Source: Robertmurraya massiliosenegalensis JC6
GTDB taxonomy: Bacteria > Bacillota > Bacilli > Bacillales > Cytobacillaceae
DNA: 61,040 nt
Assembly: GCF_000311725.1 (NCBI RefSeq)
Contig: NZ_HE978511.1
Coordinates: forward strand, 927,868 to 988,907
Reading direction: 5' to 3'
The translations under genes were made by a program, and so were the position numbers. Below the pieces are notes generated by a model that saw only the letters and a list, made by a program, of their open reading frames with translations, did no database searches and had not been told where the DNA came from. This document shows, one piece after another, positions 19,601-27,358 of this stretch; the first letter of the stretch is position 1, and the number at the start of each line of letters is the position of its first letter.

Positions 19601-20158
19601 TAACAATTTCAAATAATCCTCTGAATCTATATATTTATCAAACATGGCATCTTCAAATGCTTGGTATATGATTTCTAAATCATGCAGCTTGTCCTGCAAT
19701 ACTTTTTCATTTGAGTCATTTGCGACTGCGTTTGTCGCTAATTCTTCCGGTTTAACAAGATATCGTTTAAACTCGGTTAACAACATCTCCATTTGCACAA
19801 TAAAACCGTTTTTATCTGCTGCTTTTTCGAATAGCTTTAATTCTTCCTTTTTATCTTCAATAATTTTTCGAATCAGCATGCTAACACCGACGCTATTGAT
19901 ATGATAACGGCTTATTCCACCAGTTTCCTGAAGGATTCTCCAGGCTAAGCGAGAAAAGCTATAAACTTGAGTTCGAATCATCCCACCTAAATCAGGGGTT
20001 GAAATTAATTTATATTCTGATAGAAATGTCATTTGCTCAGGGACTAAGTAAATGATCGGATCCCCATTTGGATCATGTTTCATTTTTTCCTGCATCTCAT
20101 TTATGCAAAAGGTTGTTTTCCCTGTACCTGATCTACCGATTAAAAGTCTTATAGACAT
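16667..20158 (-). CDS. addB: ATP-dependent helicase/nuclease subunit B (AddB)
   Basis: Protein of 1163 residues, matching the usual length. The N-terminal Walker A GRSGTGKTT (residues 8-16) belongs to the inactivated helicase fold that recognises Chi. The C-terminal nuclease domain has IMDYKSSAKDV. Four cysteines for the 4Fe-4S cluster are present: one in SSCPFSHFA near residue 797 and three in CTFCSFKSVC near 1117-1126. The nuclease and cluster therefore look intact. First gene of the addBA pair. In B. subtilis sbcDC follows addA; here the gerP operon does. Confidence 0.97.
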   Translation of the reverse strand: MSIRLLIGRSGTGKTTFCINEMQEKMKHDPNGDPIIYLVPEQMTFLSEYKLISTPDLGGMIRTQVYSFSRLAWRILQETGGISRYHINSVGVSMLIRKIIEDKKEELKLFEKAADKNGFIVQMEMLLTEFKRYLVKPEELATNAVANDSNEKVLQDKLHDLEIIYQAFEDAMFDKYIDSEDYLKLLGEQIASSTYLQNASIYIDGFYSFTPQEYMIIEQLMKHCKEITVSLTLDRPFHHEAPDELHLFRMSGETCQTLYEMAKVEGLQVEEILFQEQFRLAHDSLQHVETFFDHRPSVSYEGTPLVHLAQAVNRRAEVEGIARTIRKLAREEDYRYRDIAILLRNGQEYHDLIENIFTDYEIPVFIDQKRTMLNHPLVELIRSSLEVINGFWRYEPVFRAVKTELLFPEKANPHRLRAKMDQLENYVLEHGIQGGKWTKKERWKYRRFKGLELENVAQTDVEKEREDELHQLRTMISDPILRLTRRLKKAVTGRELCGALYQFLEELDIPAKLENWKLKEEEAGNLIQAREHDQAWNGIIDLLDQFVEMLGEEEIPLKKFAAILDAGMESLRFSLVPPAIDQVLVADLEKSRLTDIKIAFVIGLNEGVLPAKFSEDGLFADEERERLVTRGIEIAPSSRKKLLDEEFLAYNAFTTASDRIYVSYPLANDDGKALMPSLYIHRLIEMFPQIQSQQYIQEISELSELEQLEYISHEETGLSLLTTQLQLKKRNYPIYEMWWDLYNFYVTNPNWSARAKKVLQSLNFKNESTQLSEDTSKELYSDVIQGSVSRMELFSSCPFSHFAQHGLKLRERQVFRLEAPDIGELFHGALKYIVETVMVGEKSWDSMTQKEIEKLAKEAVELLAPKLQHEILLSSNRHHYIKRKLEEIIKRASLVLQEHAKASGFAPVGLELGFGPKQKLPPLKFSLRNGTKMELIGRIDRVDKAEDEKGVFLRIMDYKSSAKDVNLNEVYYGLALQMLTYLDIVITNSKVLIGKEADPAGVLYFHVHNPLVNTSKMLTLDELDDQLFKKFKMNGLVLGEEKIIRMMDRTIETGDSSIIAAGIKKDGTLTKRSKVASIDEFDQLRRYVRHFYVKTGNAIAGGDVQISPYKLKDRKPCTFCSFKSVCQFDESLEANDYRNLPAHSKEDILQMMRKEEGNDEDTN

Positions 20159-20337
20159 TTCTTACCCTCCCAAAAACCCCACTCTGCTATTTCACTTATG
20201 AAGTCTACTCACATCTTACCATAAATTTAAGGGGTTTTTCGTCTTTCAAAGACTGACACTTTTTACATATTTTTGGCTTGTCCTTTTAATACACTTTATT
20301 CATCCAGCACGGGGGTTATGAACAAAGCTCCTACAAA

Positions 20338-20633
20338 ATGTAGGAAGCTTCCGGTTTGTCAGTCGATCCAACCATCTCTCACCCTTAAGCGGAATTTTTC
20401 CTGTTATCTCCTCGATGGACTCCCTTTTAGGAGAAATAACGGAAGATTTTCCGCTTATGAAGGGCAAAAGCGTTGATTTTGGCATTTTTCGAGGGAATAG
20501 CAGGAATTTTTCCTGTTATTTTGGCTCTTTTTCATGATGGTTGCTCATTAAGCGGAATTTTTCCTGTTATTTTTTCATGCCGATATTCCTACCGTTTATT
20601 CGAACATGAAATCGAGGGAATTTATAAATTCCT
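20338..20633 (+). repeat. Dispersed intergenic repeat, copy 1
   Basis: About 300 bp closely similar, in the same orientation, to 50922-51227. It opens with a hairpin (CTCCTACA/TGTAGGAAG) and then GCTTCCGGTTTGTC. It contains four copies of a motif close to AAGCGGAATTTTTCCTGTTAT, the second of them inverted and the third beginning AGCAGGAA. It ends near GAGGGAATTTATAAATTCC. Together with the addB upstream region (20159-20337, where no promoter was recognised) it fills the gap between addB and ywbE. It probably belongs to a genome-wide family of non-coding repeats of the kind seen in many bacilli. Confidence 0.9.
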
Positions 20634-20659
20634 AAAAAACACAATAGAAGCTGAAACAT

Positions 20660-20854
20660 TTAGTTCAGCTTCTGCACTCTTCCCACTTGTCCATCCATCA
20701 ATCGCACCTTAATTCCATGGGGATGATAGGTGGAATTGGTCAATATGTCTTTCACAATTCCTTTTGTTAATTTTCCCGTTCGTTGGTCCTTTTTTAGGAC
20801 AATTTCAACTTCTAGTCCTGTATGAATATTCTTACGATAACTGCCTTCCGTCAT
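20660..20854 (-). CDS. ywbE: YwbE family protein (DUF2196)
   Basis: Protein of 64 residues. The ATG at 20854 has GAGGTG 6 bp upstream; the frame could start three codons earlier at a GTG, but that GTG is part of the ribosome site. The sequence IHTGLEVEIVLKKDQRTGKL, then GIVKDILTNSTYHPHGIKVR and DGQVGRVQ, is the complete YwbE motif. The role is unknown; it is a small basic protein with a KOW-like look. It diverges from the gene at 20946. An inverted repeat (AGAAGCTGAA/TTCAGCTTCT) overlaps its 3' end and may end transcription. Confidence 0.9.
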   Translation of the reverse strand: MTEGSYRKNIHTGLEVEIVLKKDQRTGKLTKGIVKDILTNSTYHPHGIKVRLMDGQVGRVQKLN

Positions 20855-20881
20855 GTTTTGCACCTCGTATTTCCACTGTCT

Positions 20882-20909
20882 TTGTTAACCATACTACTAA
20901 TGGTATAAT
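20882..20909 (+). promoter_or_regulatory. Probable SigA promoter of the gene at 20946
   Basis: TTGTTA, 16 bp, TATAAT. The -10 is perfect and lies 37 bp before the start codon. Confidence 0.65.
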
Positions 20910-20945
20910 GAATCGAATTCAAAATCCAATTTTAGTGGAGGCACC

Positions 20946-21419
20946 ATGTTATCATTTGAAGAAAAACTGCAGATTTGTGAATCCTTCCCTCAATTAACAC
21001 GTCACAATGTATCGCTTGGACGCGTTAATTTCCATTATGAAGAAAGTCTATTTGAGAAAAAGAGTGTGGTCTATCATTTACATCCTAACGGGAACGGTTT
21101 TGTTTATGCACAATTCCTTGAAGATTACAACCCAGACCATAAAGGAATGGTCAATATTCGTGATTTTTCAGCACAAGAGCTACGAAAGATTATCGAACAA
21201 GCGATTCAATCACTAGCTCCGAGATCAACGGTCGAATCAGCTATCGTTGGTGAATCGGAAGAAGAAGAGTATTGGATTAATGACGAGCATTTCACGCTCA
21301 TTCTCGTATATGAAGATGAGATGTGGAACGTCTATGCTGGATTAAATCTTGATGGAACCTTCCCTTCCTATAATGAAGCTGCACAATATTTAAAAGAAGA
21401 AGGATTTACATTAAAATAG
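20946..21419 (+). CDS. Hypothetical soluble acidic protein
   Basis: Protein of 157 residues with GGAGG 4 bp before the ATG and a good promoter upstream. It is acidic, without signal peptide or membrane segment. Recognisable stretches are VVYHLHPNGNGFVYAQFLED, GMVNIRDFSAQELRKIIEQA, and ILVYEDEMWNVYAGLNLDGTFPS near the C-terminus. I do not recognise a named family. The gene is clearly real from codon use and signals, and may be transcribed with the MFS gene 70 bp downstream. Confidence 0.8.
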   Translation: MLSFEEKLQICESFPQLTRHNVSLGRVNFHYEESLFEKKSVVYHLHPNGNGFVYAQFLEDYNPDHKGMVNIRDFSAQELRKIIEQAIQSLAPRSTVESAIVGESEEEEYWINDEHFTLILVYEDEMWNVYAGLNLDGTFPSYNEAAQYLKEEGFTLK

Positions 21420-21488
21420 CATCCCTCTCTTTGAAACAACCTACCTAATCCTTCAACATAGCATATTGTAGGGTAGGTGGTGATTGTA

Positions 21489-22649
21489 GTGGAAATTCGA
21501 TTAAAATTAACGGCTGTCTTACTGACCATCACCGGAATCTTTGTGGCCAGTAATATTTATACACTGATACCTATCTATGAAAACGTTTCTAAAAGTTTAC
21601 ACATTCATGAAAGTCATGTCGTCCTTGCAGGAAGTTTATTTTCCCTCTTTTATGCAATCGGTCTCCTTTATTTCGGACCGGCTTCCGATCGATTCGGGCG
21701 AAGAAACGTTATCATTGTCGGAATGATTGCAGCGACTTGTTCAACCCTAATGGTCGGATTGGTAGATGGGACGTTCAGCCTTTACTTTGCCCGTTGTCTT
21801 CAGGGCTTAACACTTGGCAGCTTTGCCCCAGCTGCCTTTGCTTTAGCGTTTGATCTTTATTCAGAAAGAAAAAGGACACTGCTTCTTGTCTTTATTAATA
21901 CCGGTTTTCTGGTGGCCGGAATCCTTGGTCAATTGCTTAGCTCGACAATTACAACTCTGTTCACATGGAATATGGTCTACTATTTTTTTGCAAGTTGTTA
22001 TTTTGTCCTTTCTGTTCTTAGTGTACTTATTTTACCAACGTCAAAATTGCCATTACGGGAAAATCGGTCTGTTGTTTCCATTATGACTTCCTTACTTATG
22101 AATAAGTCCATCATCAAATGCTACGGGATCACCTTCACTCTACTATTTTCCTTCGTTTCCCTATATGATGCTATTGGGCGTTTTTTGAATGGCGCATCTG
22201 AGCAACTTTTTAGTTTACGTGCAGTGGGGCTGACAGGAGCGATTCTTTCCTTGTTTACCGGAAAAATGATTGAGAAATTCGGCGTAGAACGCACGATGTT
22301 TACTGGGTTTATCATTGGCATCAGCAGCTTGATTTCGATGAGTATATTTCATAGCCTATTTGCGTTAATGCTTTTGTCAATTTTATTTGTCGCATCGATC
22401 TCCCTGCTCATTCCCACGATCATTACATTGATCGGTACTTTAGGAGGCGTTCATCGAGCAAAAGCACTCACACTGTATTCCTTTGTTCTTTTAGCAGGCG
22501 CAAGCATTGCTTCACCTGTTGTATTGCTCTTAAATTTCCAACTCGTGCTCCTACTACTTGTGGGACTATTTGTCATTAACTTTATTCTAGGAACGTTTCT
22601 AACGCAAGATTTAATACAAGAGAAAAAACAGGTTAAAATGAATGCATAA
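21489..22649 (+). CDS. MFS transporter, drug/metabolite exporter type (YhjO-like)
   Basis: Twelve-helix major facilitator of 386 residues. The start is taken as the GTG at 21489 (VEIRLKLT), with AGGTGG 8 bp upstream; earlier GTG codons at 21477 and 21480 overlap that site. The loop 2-3 signature DRFGRRNVIIVG near residue 75 and the cytoplasmic loop GKMIEKFGVERTM in the second half are typical. Position next to sipV and addBA agrees with yhjO of B. subtilis, but the substrate cannot be told. Ends at a strong terminator. Confidence 0.85.
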   Translation: MEIRLKLTAVLLTITGIFVASNIYTLIPIYENVSKSLHIHESHVVLAGSLFSLFYAIGLLYFGPASDRFGRRNVIIVGMIAATCSTLMVGLVDGTFSLYFARCLQGLTLGSFAPAAFALAFDLYSERKRTLLLVFINTGFLVAGILGQLLSSTITTLFTWNMVYYFFASCYFVLSVLSVLILPTSKLPLRENRSVVSIMTSLLMNKSIIKCYGITFTLLFSFVSLYDAIGRFLNGASEQLFSLRAVGLTGAILSLFTGKMIEKFGVERTMFTGFIIGISSLISMSIFHSLFALMLLSILFVASISLLIPTIITLIGTLGGVHRAKALTLYSFVLLAGASIASPVVLLLNFQLVLLLLVGLFVINFILGTFLTQDLIQEKKQVKMNA

Positions 22650-22682
22650 AAAAATCGAGCTGAAATGAAAGCTCGATTTTTT
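22648..22682. terminator. Bidirectional terminator between the MFS gene and sipV
   Basis: The perfect arms AAAAAATCGAGCT and AGCTCGATTTTTT enclose an 8-base loop and serve both converging genes. Confidence 0.93.
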
Positions 22683-22696
22683 ATGTAAGATTATGT

Positions 22697-23251
22697 TTAA
22701 AAAGAAACGTCCATATGATCAAGCGGCCAATAACGTAAATTCACCTTGCCTACTACTTGCTCGACTGAAATAAAGCCGAATTGGCGACTATCCCAACTTC
22801 CTAAACGATTATCCCCTAACACAAATAGCTTTCCTTCTGGGACAACTTCTTCACCAGTTTTTTCAAGTAACGTAAAATCTTCTGTAAGCCTTCTCGCTAG
22901 CCCTTGATAGCGATATTTATCTAAATACGGTTCATCTACCTTTTTCCCATTCACATAAAGCTGGTCATCCTTATACTCTAACGTGTCTCCAGGTAAACCA
23001 ATGATCCGCTTTACAAAGTCTTCTTCCTCGTTAGCATGAAAAACAATGACATCAAACCGGTCTAAATCTTCCATTTGAAAACCGATTTTGTTCACAATCA
23101 ACTTATTTCCATCCTGGAGAGTTGGCATCATGGATTCCCCTTCCACGACATAATTCGAAAAGAAAAAAGCACGTATGAAAACAAAAATAATTAAGCCGAT
23201 CCCGATTGCTTTCATCCATTCTAACCCTTCTTTTTTCACATCTTCTAACAA
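22697..23251 (-). CDS. sipV: Signal peptidase I (SipV-like)
   Basis: Type I signal peptidase of 184 residues that cleaves Sec and Tat signal peptides on the outer face of the membrane. One N-terminal membrane anchor (AIGIGLIIFVFIRAFFF) precedes the catalytic domain. The Ser is in VEGESMMPTL near residue 40 and the Lys in DFVKRIIGLPGD near residue 82; the C-terminal box is VLGDNRLGSWDSR. I prefer the TTG start at 23251 because GGGGGAG lies 6 bp upstream. ATG codons upstream at 23266 and 23281 lack a ribosome site. Third gene of the LCP-yhjE-sipV cluster; naming follows position in B. subtilis. Confidence 0.88.
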   Translation of the reverse strand: MLEDVKKEGLEWMKAIGIGLIIFVFIRAFFFSNYVVEGESMMPTLQDGNKLIVNKIGFQMEDLDRFDVIVFHANEEEDFVKRIIGLPGDTLEYKDDQLYVNGKKVDEPYLDKYRYQGLARRLTEDFTLLEKTGEEVVPEGKLFVLGDNRLGSWDSRQFGFISVEQVVGKVNLRYWPLDHMDVSF

Positions 23252-23289
23252 AGCGATCTCCCCCATCCCATTGTTTGTCATACACATTC

Positions 23290-23907
23290 TTATGTGCGTT
23301 GTCTTTCCTTTTTAACGCCATTGTTTAAGCGAATCTCTATTTGTTTTCCAACTAGCCAAAGGATAAAAATAACAACTCCTACTATCGCAGTTCTTGTAGG
23401 CTGTGTAATAAGGGAGCGGATATCATGACCGACAAAGCTGATCATAAAAACCATCACCATTTTCCCCGTAAATACTGCAAGCATGTATTGATAAATGCTT
23501 ATTTTCGATAAACCAGCGACGATATTGACAACAGCTGATGGGGTAAAAGGAAAGCATAATAACAAAAATAGTGGGCCAAACCCATGCCTTTCCACCCATG
23601 CTGTTAGCTTTTGCACCTTGGGGTTTCTCTTTAAAAAGGCAAAGAATCGTTTCTGTCCAAAACGCCTTATTAATAGAAATACAAGATATGCCCCCACTGA
23701 TGCTCCTATCCATGAGAATAGGAATCCAAACCACAATCCAAAAGCATTTGCATTTGCCATCACAAACAGAACTAATGGTAAGAAAGGAATAAATGCTTCG
23801 ACCATTGGTAATAAAATTCCTGGTATTGGCCCGAAGGATCGGTACTTTTCTATGATTTCCATAATATTTTCTAAGGTTATCCATTCTTTTAATACTTCGA
23901 CGTCCAT
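23290..23907 (-). CDS. yhjE: YhjE, TVP38/TMEM64 family membrane protein
   Basis: Membrane protein of 205 residues with about five hydrophobic segments, of the VTT (DedA-related, SNARE-associated) family. Typical stretches are GILLPMVEAFIPFLPLVLFV, FSWIGASVGAYLVFLLIRRF and LCFPFTPSAVVNIVAGLSKI. Family members are thought to move lipids across the membrane; the substrate is unknown here. AGGGAG lies 7 bp before the ATG. It follows the LCP gene by 15 bp and precedes sipV by 38 bp, so it is co-transcribed with envelope genes. The pairing with sipV is conserved in bacilli. Confidence 0.88.
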   Translation of the reverse strand: MDVEVLKEWITLENIMEIIEKYRSFGPIPGILLPMVEAFIPFLPLVLFVMANANAFGLWFGFLFSWIGASVGAYLVFLLIRRFGQKRFFAFLKRNPKVQKLTAWVERHGFGPLFLLLCFPFTPSAVVNIVAGLSKISIYQYMLAVFTGKMVMVFMISFVGHDIRSLITQPTRTAIVGVVIFILWLVGKQIEIRLNNGVKKERQRT

Positions 23908-23922
23908 TAAGTATCTCCCTTT

Positions 23923-24858
23923 TTATTCTGCAAGGAATTCGTGAATTGCTTCTTTATTTTTTTCTGTATCAATAGACAATACTTCCGCCCCGTTGACATT
24001 CGCATTTTCCCATGATTGATCAACTGGGATGGTGAGCGTATCAATGTTACGATTCTCTTTGGAGAGGAAGTCCTTTCCAATATACAACATATCTCCTGTA
24101 TCCATGTTCGTATTGATAAACGGTGTGACGACCCCAATTAGTTTTGGCAGCTTGGAGATCGTTTGAATGTTTGTAAGCTGTGAACCAATTTCCTTGACCA
24201 CTTTTTGCTGACGCTCTACTCTCCCAAAATCTCCTATAGCATCATGACGAAAACGAACATAGCCAAGTAAATGCTCTCCATCTAAGTGTTGAAGGCCTGG
24301 CTGTAGCGTCACGCCAATATTTTGTGACATTTTCTTTTCAACATCGACTTCGACACCGTTTGGAAAAGCTTCATCTATTAGTTGAACAAATCCTTCAAAA
24401 TCTACAATCGCATAGTATTGAATATCTATGTCGAAGTTTTCTTTGAGCGTTTCCCTGAGGAGTTCTGGACCCCCAAGGGCAAAGGCTGCATTTATTCTGT
24501 TTTTGCGATACCCAGGTATGTCAACAAAAGAATCTCTCATAACGGAGATTAGCTTATATGTACCTTTATCTGGATGGTATCTAGCAATCATAATCGTGTC
24601 GGTCCGCGCTTGTTCTTCTCCACGAGAATCACTCCCTAGTAAAAGGACATTCGTTCCACCATATTCGTCCTGTTTCCCATTAAACTCGTATTCCTCTTGT
24701 AAAATCGGATTCCCCTCGGCCTTTTCAGAAGACTGGGACACTCCTTGCTGATATTGAAAATAAGTGTATCCAAGTGGTACTGCAATTAATAATAAAAGGA
24801 GTAGCAGGATAACCCGCCATTTTCTTTTTTTCTTTTGCTTTTGTTTTTCATATCTCAT
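23923..24858 (-). CDS. LytR-CpsA-Psr family cell-wall polymer ligase
   Basis: Membrane protein of 311 residues. A basic N-terminus and one transmembrane helix (about 15-34) are followed by an extracytoplasmic LCP domain. The LCP core motifs are present: TNVLLLGSDSRGEEQARTDT, ISVMRDSFVDIPGY, KNRINAAFALGG and HLLGYVRFRHD with its arginines. Enzymes of this family attach teichoic acids or other glycopolymers to peptidoglycan; which polymer is not clear. The ribosome site is weak, which makes the exact start less certain. First gene of the LCP-yhjE-sipV operon. Confidence 0.88.
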   Translation of the reverse strand: MRYEKQKQKKKRKWRVILLLLLLLIAVPLGYTYFQYQQGVSQSSEKAEGNPILQEEYEFNGKQDEYGGTNVLLLGSDSRGEEQARTDTIMIARYHPDKGTYKLISVMRDSFVDIPGYRKNRINAAFALGGPELLRETLKENFDIDIQYYAIVDFEGFVQLIDEAFPNGVEVDVEKKMSQNIGVTLQPGLQHLDGEHLLGYVRFRHDAIGDFGRVERQQKVVKEIGSQLTNIQTISKLPKLIGVVTPFINTNMDTGDMLYIGKDFLSKENRNIDTLTIPVDQSWENANVNGAEVLSIDTEKNKEAIHEFLAE

Positions 24859-24957
24859 CTAATAAACCAGTCCCATCAATCAACAAATTTCTACTATATT
24901 AGACACTCTTTTCTTCTAAGAAGTTTCATAATTAAAATATGTTCTTTTCAGATTGCT

Positions 24958-24994
24958 GTTTTCGTATAGATTGTGGTGATTTGTAAAAACCCAG
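24958..24994 (+). repeat. Short intergenic repeat with CGTATAGATTGTGG core, copy 1
   Basis: A stretch of about 36 bp containing TTTTCGTATAGATTGTGG and TGTAAAAACC, matching 53972-54005 in inverted orientation. It sits in the 337-bp gap 24859-25195 between the S9 peptidase and LCP genes. The rest of that gap holds the peptidase terminator and a short palindrome (GAAAGGAGCCTTTC). I see no gene there. Confidence 0.6.
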
Positions 24995-25156
24995 ACAACA
25001 AGTTTTTTTCGAAAGAAAATAAACAATGTATGCGAAAGGAGCCTTTCAGATAGACCATGCTCCACTACCATCTTTATTTAAGAGTATCAAAAATCGGTAA
25101 TATTTTCTATTTTAATTAGCTAGGATGGTTGCAAGAATCGATAAAGAGAATGAAAG

Positions 25157-25183
25157 AACCGCAAAACATGATGCTTTGCGGTT
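25157..25183 (-). terminator. Terminator of the S9 peptidase gene
   Basis: AACCGCAAA pairs with TTTGCGGTT across the hairpin, followed on the minus strand by a T-rich stretch. The hairpin is strong and the T run modest. Confidence 0.7.
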
Positions 25184-25195
25184 AATTGTTCTTCA

Positions 25196-27175
25196 TTATT
25201 TAATATACTCTTTAAACCAATTTAAAATGTAATTTAATCGAGCAATTCTTAAACTTGGTTTTCCACTTCGCGATAATTCGTGATTAGATTCTGGGAAGCG
25301 AACAAATTTTGTTTCCTTCTTGCGATGTTTTAAGGCAATATATAATTGCTCAGCTTGTTCAATTGGGCACCGGAAATCTTTTTCACTATGCAAAATGAGA
25401 AGCGGTGTTTCTACGTTGCCAATGTATGCAAGTGGGGAATGCTTCCATAATGTTTCTACATCTTCAAGCTCACTCTTAATTTGCCATGCATTGAAATAGT
25501 AGCCGATATCGCTGACCCCATAAAAGCTAATCCAGTTGGAGATCGAACGTTGGGTGACTGCTGCTTTGAAGCGATTTGTATGGCCTACAATCCAGTTCGT
25601 CATGAAGCCACCATAGCTTCCACCTGTTACCCCTAATCGATTTTCATCAATAAAATTGTATTTTTCTAATGCATAATCGACTGCTTCCATTAAATCTGCG
25701 TAATCTCTGCCACCGTAATCTCCACGTACCGCATCGACAAATTTTTGTCCGTAACCATGGCTGCCTCTTGGATTGATGAAAAGGACGGCATATCCTTCTG
25801 CTGCAAGCATTTGAAATTCGTGGAAGTAGGAATTTGCGTACATCGCATGCGGCCCACCATGAATTTCAAGAATAAGTGGATATTTCTTCCCTTCTTCAAA
25901 ATGGGCCGGCTTCATTAACCAGCCATGAAGATCCCAATCATCCTTTGATTTGAATTCAATTTCCTCTACTTCTGCTAATGTTACTTCATTAGCATACTCG
26001 TTATTTACATTCGTTAATTGAGTAAGTTCTCCTGTTGGAACGTCGAGTAAAAATAATTCACCTTGTAATGTCGGCTTACTAATCGCCACAACTGCTCGAT
26101 TTATTGCTCCGCCAGTTGTTATACCGTAGACATGCTGTTTATCTAGTAATGCAGGATATATCTCTCCTTTTAAGGAGCCATAATAAACAACCGTATTCCC
26201 ATGATCAGAAGCTAGGAAATAGAAGCTCTCATTATCTTTTGCCCAAAGTAATCCTGGTGAAACCGCTCCTTGTTGAAAATCACCAATCGCAAAATCACCA
26301 ATTAATAAATCCGATTCCGCTGTGAGGCAAGTTAGTTCCTTTTGTTCTGTATCATACACCCAAATTTTCATTAATGTTGCATTCTCAAATTCCCTTTCAT
26401 GGCCAAGAAGTCCAATATACTTTCCATTTGGAGACCATGTAACCCCACCGAAGAATCCTGTGCTTGGTGTGATTTTTTCAAATTCCTTCGTATGTAAATC
26501 AAGTAAATATATATCATTTATAAAGGAGAAATCTAAATTCTCACTGAAGTCAGCTGATACCGCTAGCGATTTCCCATCTGGTGACCAGCCTTGTAGTTGA
26601 TAATCACGCTTACCTTCTGTTACTAGTTCCACTTTCCCTGTAGCTATATCAACAATGGCAATTTGTGAATATTTTCCGTTCCAAAAACCAGCAGAATCTG
26701 ATTTATATTTCATTTTATCCACTTCAAGTGGAACTAATTTTTTTTCTTCTTTCTTTTCCCCATCTTCTAATGTTCCATCTGCAGTTAAAGATATGTTGAA
26801 GGCGATTTTCTTTCCATCTGGTGACCAGACTGGATTAGATGCACCATAAATAGAATTTGTCATTTGGCGTGCTTCTCCGCCATCTACATGTATAACATAA
26901 ATTTGATTTTTTCCACTACGATTTGAAACAAAGGCAAGCTCATCCTCTGTAGGTGACCAGCGCGGCGAATGATTGCGATGATCTCCATAAGTCCATTGAA
27001 CTGGAGCTTTTTTTTCTTCAATATTTATGTAAAAAAGATTAGATACATACTCATCTTTTTCTTCTGAAATACTCGTCTCCACATATACAAGATCTTTTCC
27101 ATTTGTACTTAAGCGTGGGTCTGCAGCTGATTTCAATTCGTATAAGTCTTCCGCTTTTAAATACCTTTTCGACAT
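25196..27175 (-). CDS. S9 family prolyl oligopeptidase/acylaminoacyl-peptidase (YuxL-like)
   Basis: Cytosolic serine peptidase of 659 residues. I chose the ATG at 27175 (MSKRYLKAED), which has GGAGGGG 6 bp upstream. The N-terminal two thirds form a beta-propeller of TolB/WD40-like repeats (PRWSPTEDELAFVSNRSGKN, NPVWSPDGKKIAFN, WSPNGKYIGLLGHE). The C-terminal alpha/beta hydrolase has the nucleophile in TGGSYGGFMTNW near residue 520. The acid is in LHSEKDFRCP near 600 and the His in FPESNHELS near 632. All three catalytic residues are present. It acts on short peptides; the exact specificity is unknown. Monocistronic, inserted relative to B. subtilis order. Confidence 0.92.
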   Translation of the reverse strand: MSKRYLKAEDLYELKSAADPRLSTNGKDLVYVETSISEEKDEYVSNLFYINIEEKKAPVQWTYGDHRNHSPRWSPTEDELAFVSNRSGKNQIYVIHVDGGEARQMTNSIYGASNPVWSPDGKKIAFNISLTADGTLEDGEKKEEKKLVPLEVDKMKYKSDSAGFWNGKYSQIAIVDIATGKVELVTEGKRDYQLQGWSPDGKSLAVSADFSENLDFSFINDIYLLDLHTKEFEKITPSTGFFGGVTWSPNGKYIGLLGHEREFENATLMKIWVYDTEQKELTCLTAESDLLIGDFAIGDFQQGAVSPGLLWAKDNESFYFLASDHGNTVVYYGSLKGEIYPALLDKQHVYGITTGGAINRAVVAISKPTLQGELFLLDVPTGELTQLTNVNNEYANEVTLAEVEEIEFKSKDDWDLHGWLMKPAHFEEGKKYPLILEIHGGPHAMYANSYFHEFQMLAAEGYAVLFINPRGSHGYGQKFVDAVRGDYGGRDYADLMEAVDYALEKYNFIDENRLGVTGGSYGGFMTNWIVGHTNRFKAAVTQRSISNWISFYGVSDIGYYFNAWQIKSELEDVETLWKHSPLAYIGNVETPLLILHSEKDFRCPIEQAEQLYIALKHRKKETKFVRFPESNHELSRSGKPSLRIARLNYILNWFKEYIK

Positions 27176-27280
27176 TTTAATCCCCTCCATATTTCAATCT
27201 TTTATTTATTTCGATAATTGAAATAAATACTCCTTCTTTTTATCTTCATTTTTTTACAAATAATAAAAATAAACCAGATT

Positions 27281-27294
27281 CGTACATACGTTCT
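27281..27294. promoter_or_regulatory. LexA-like box upstream of the yhjD -35
   Basis: CGTACATACGTTCT matches 12 of 14 positions of the Bacillus LexA (DinR) consensus CGAACRNRYGTTYC. It abuts the -35 of the yhjD promoter. Confidence 0.5.
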
Positions 27295-27322
27295 TGCCAA
27301 ATGCATATACTTTATATAAAAT
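27294..27322 (+). promoter_or_regulatory. Probable SigA promoter of yhjD
   Basis: TTGCCA, 17 bp, TAAAAT. An overlapping TATAAA is two bases closer. It lies between two LexA-like boxes. Confidence 0.55.
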
Positions 27323-27327
27323 AAATA

Positions 27328-27341
27328 CGAACATACGTTTG
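27328..27341. promoter_or_regulatory. LexA-like box at the yhjD transcription start
   Basis: CGAACATACGTTTG matches 13 of 14 positions of CGAACRNRYGTTYC. It covers the expected +1 of the yhjD promoter, a position where a repressor would block transcription. Confidence 0.65.
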
Positions 27342-27358
27342 AAAAGGGTGATTGATGT

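Noticed and set aside
20300-20485. Minus-strand frame of 61 codons containing SGKSSVI and EITGKIPLK, with a relative at 50878-51063
   Set aside because: The similarity comes from the shared non-coding repeat. Neither has a ribosome site, and the flanks of the frames differ.
21577-21592. Catabolite-response-like TGAAAACGTTTC
   Set aside because: It lies inside the MFS coding region, far from any promoter, and is probably chance.
23423-23884. 153-codon minus-strand frame
   Set aside because: It lies within yhjE in another frame and its translation looks like no membrane or globular family.
25046-25120. Short frame after AAAGGAG in the gap before the S9 peptidase
   Set aside because: The ribosome site is about 15 bp from the ATG and part of a small palindrome, so translation is unlikely.
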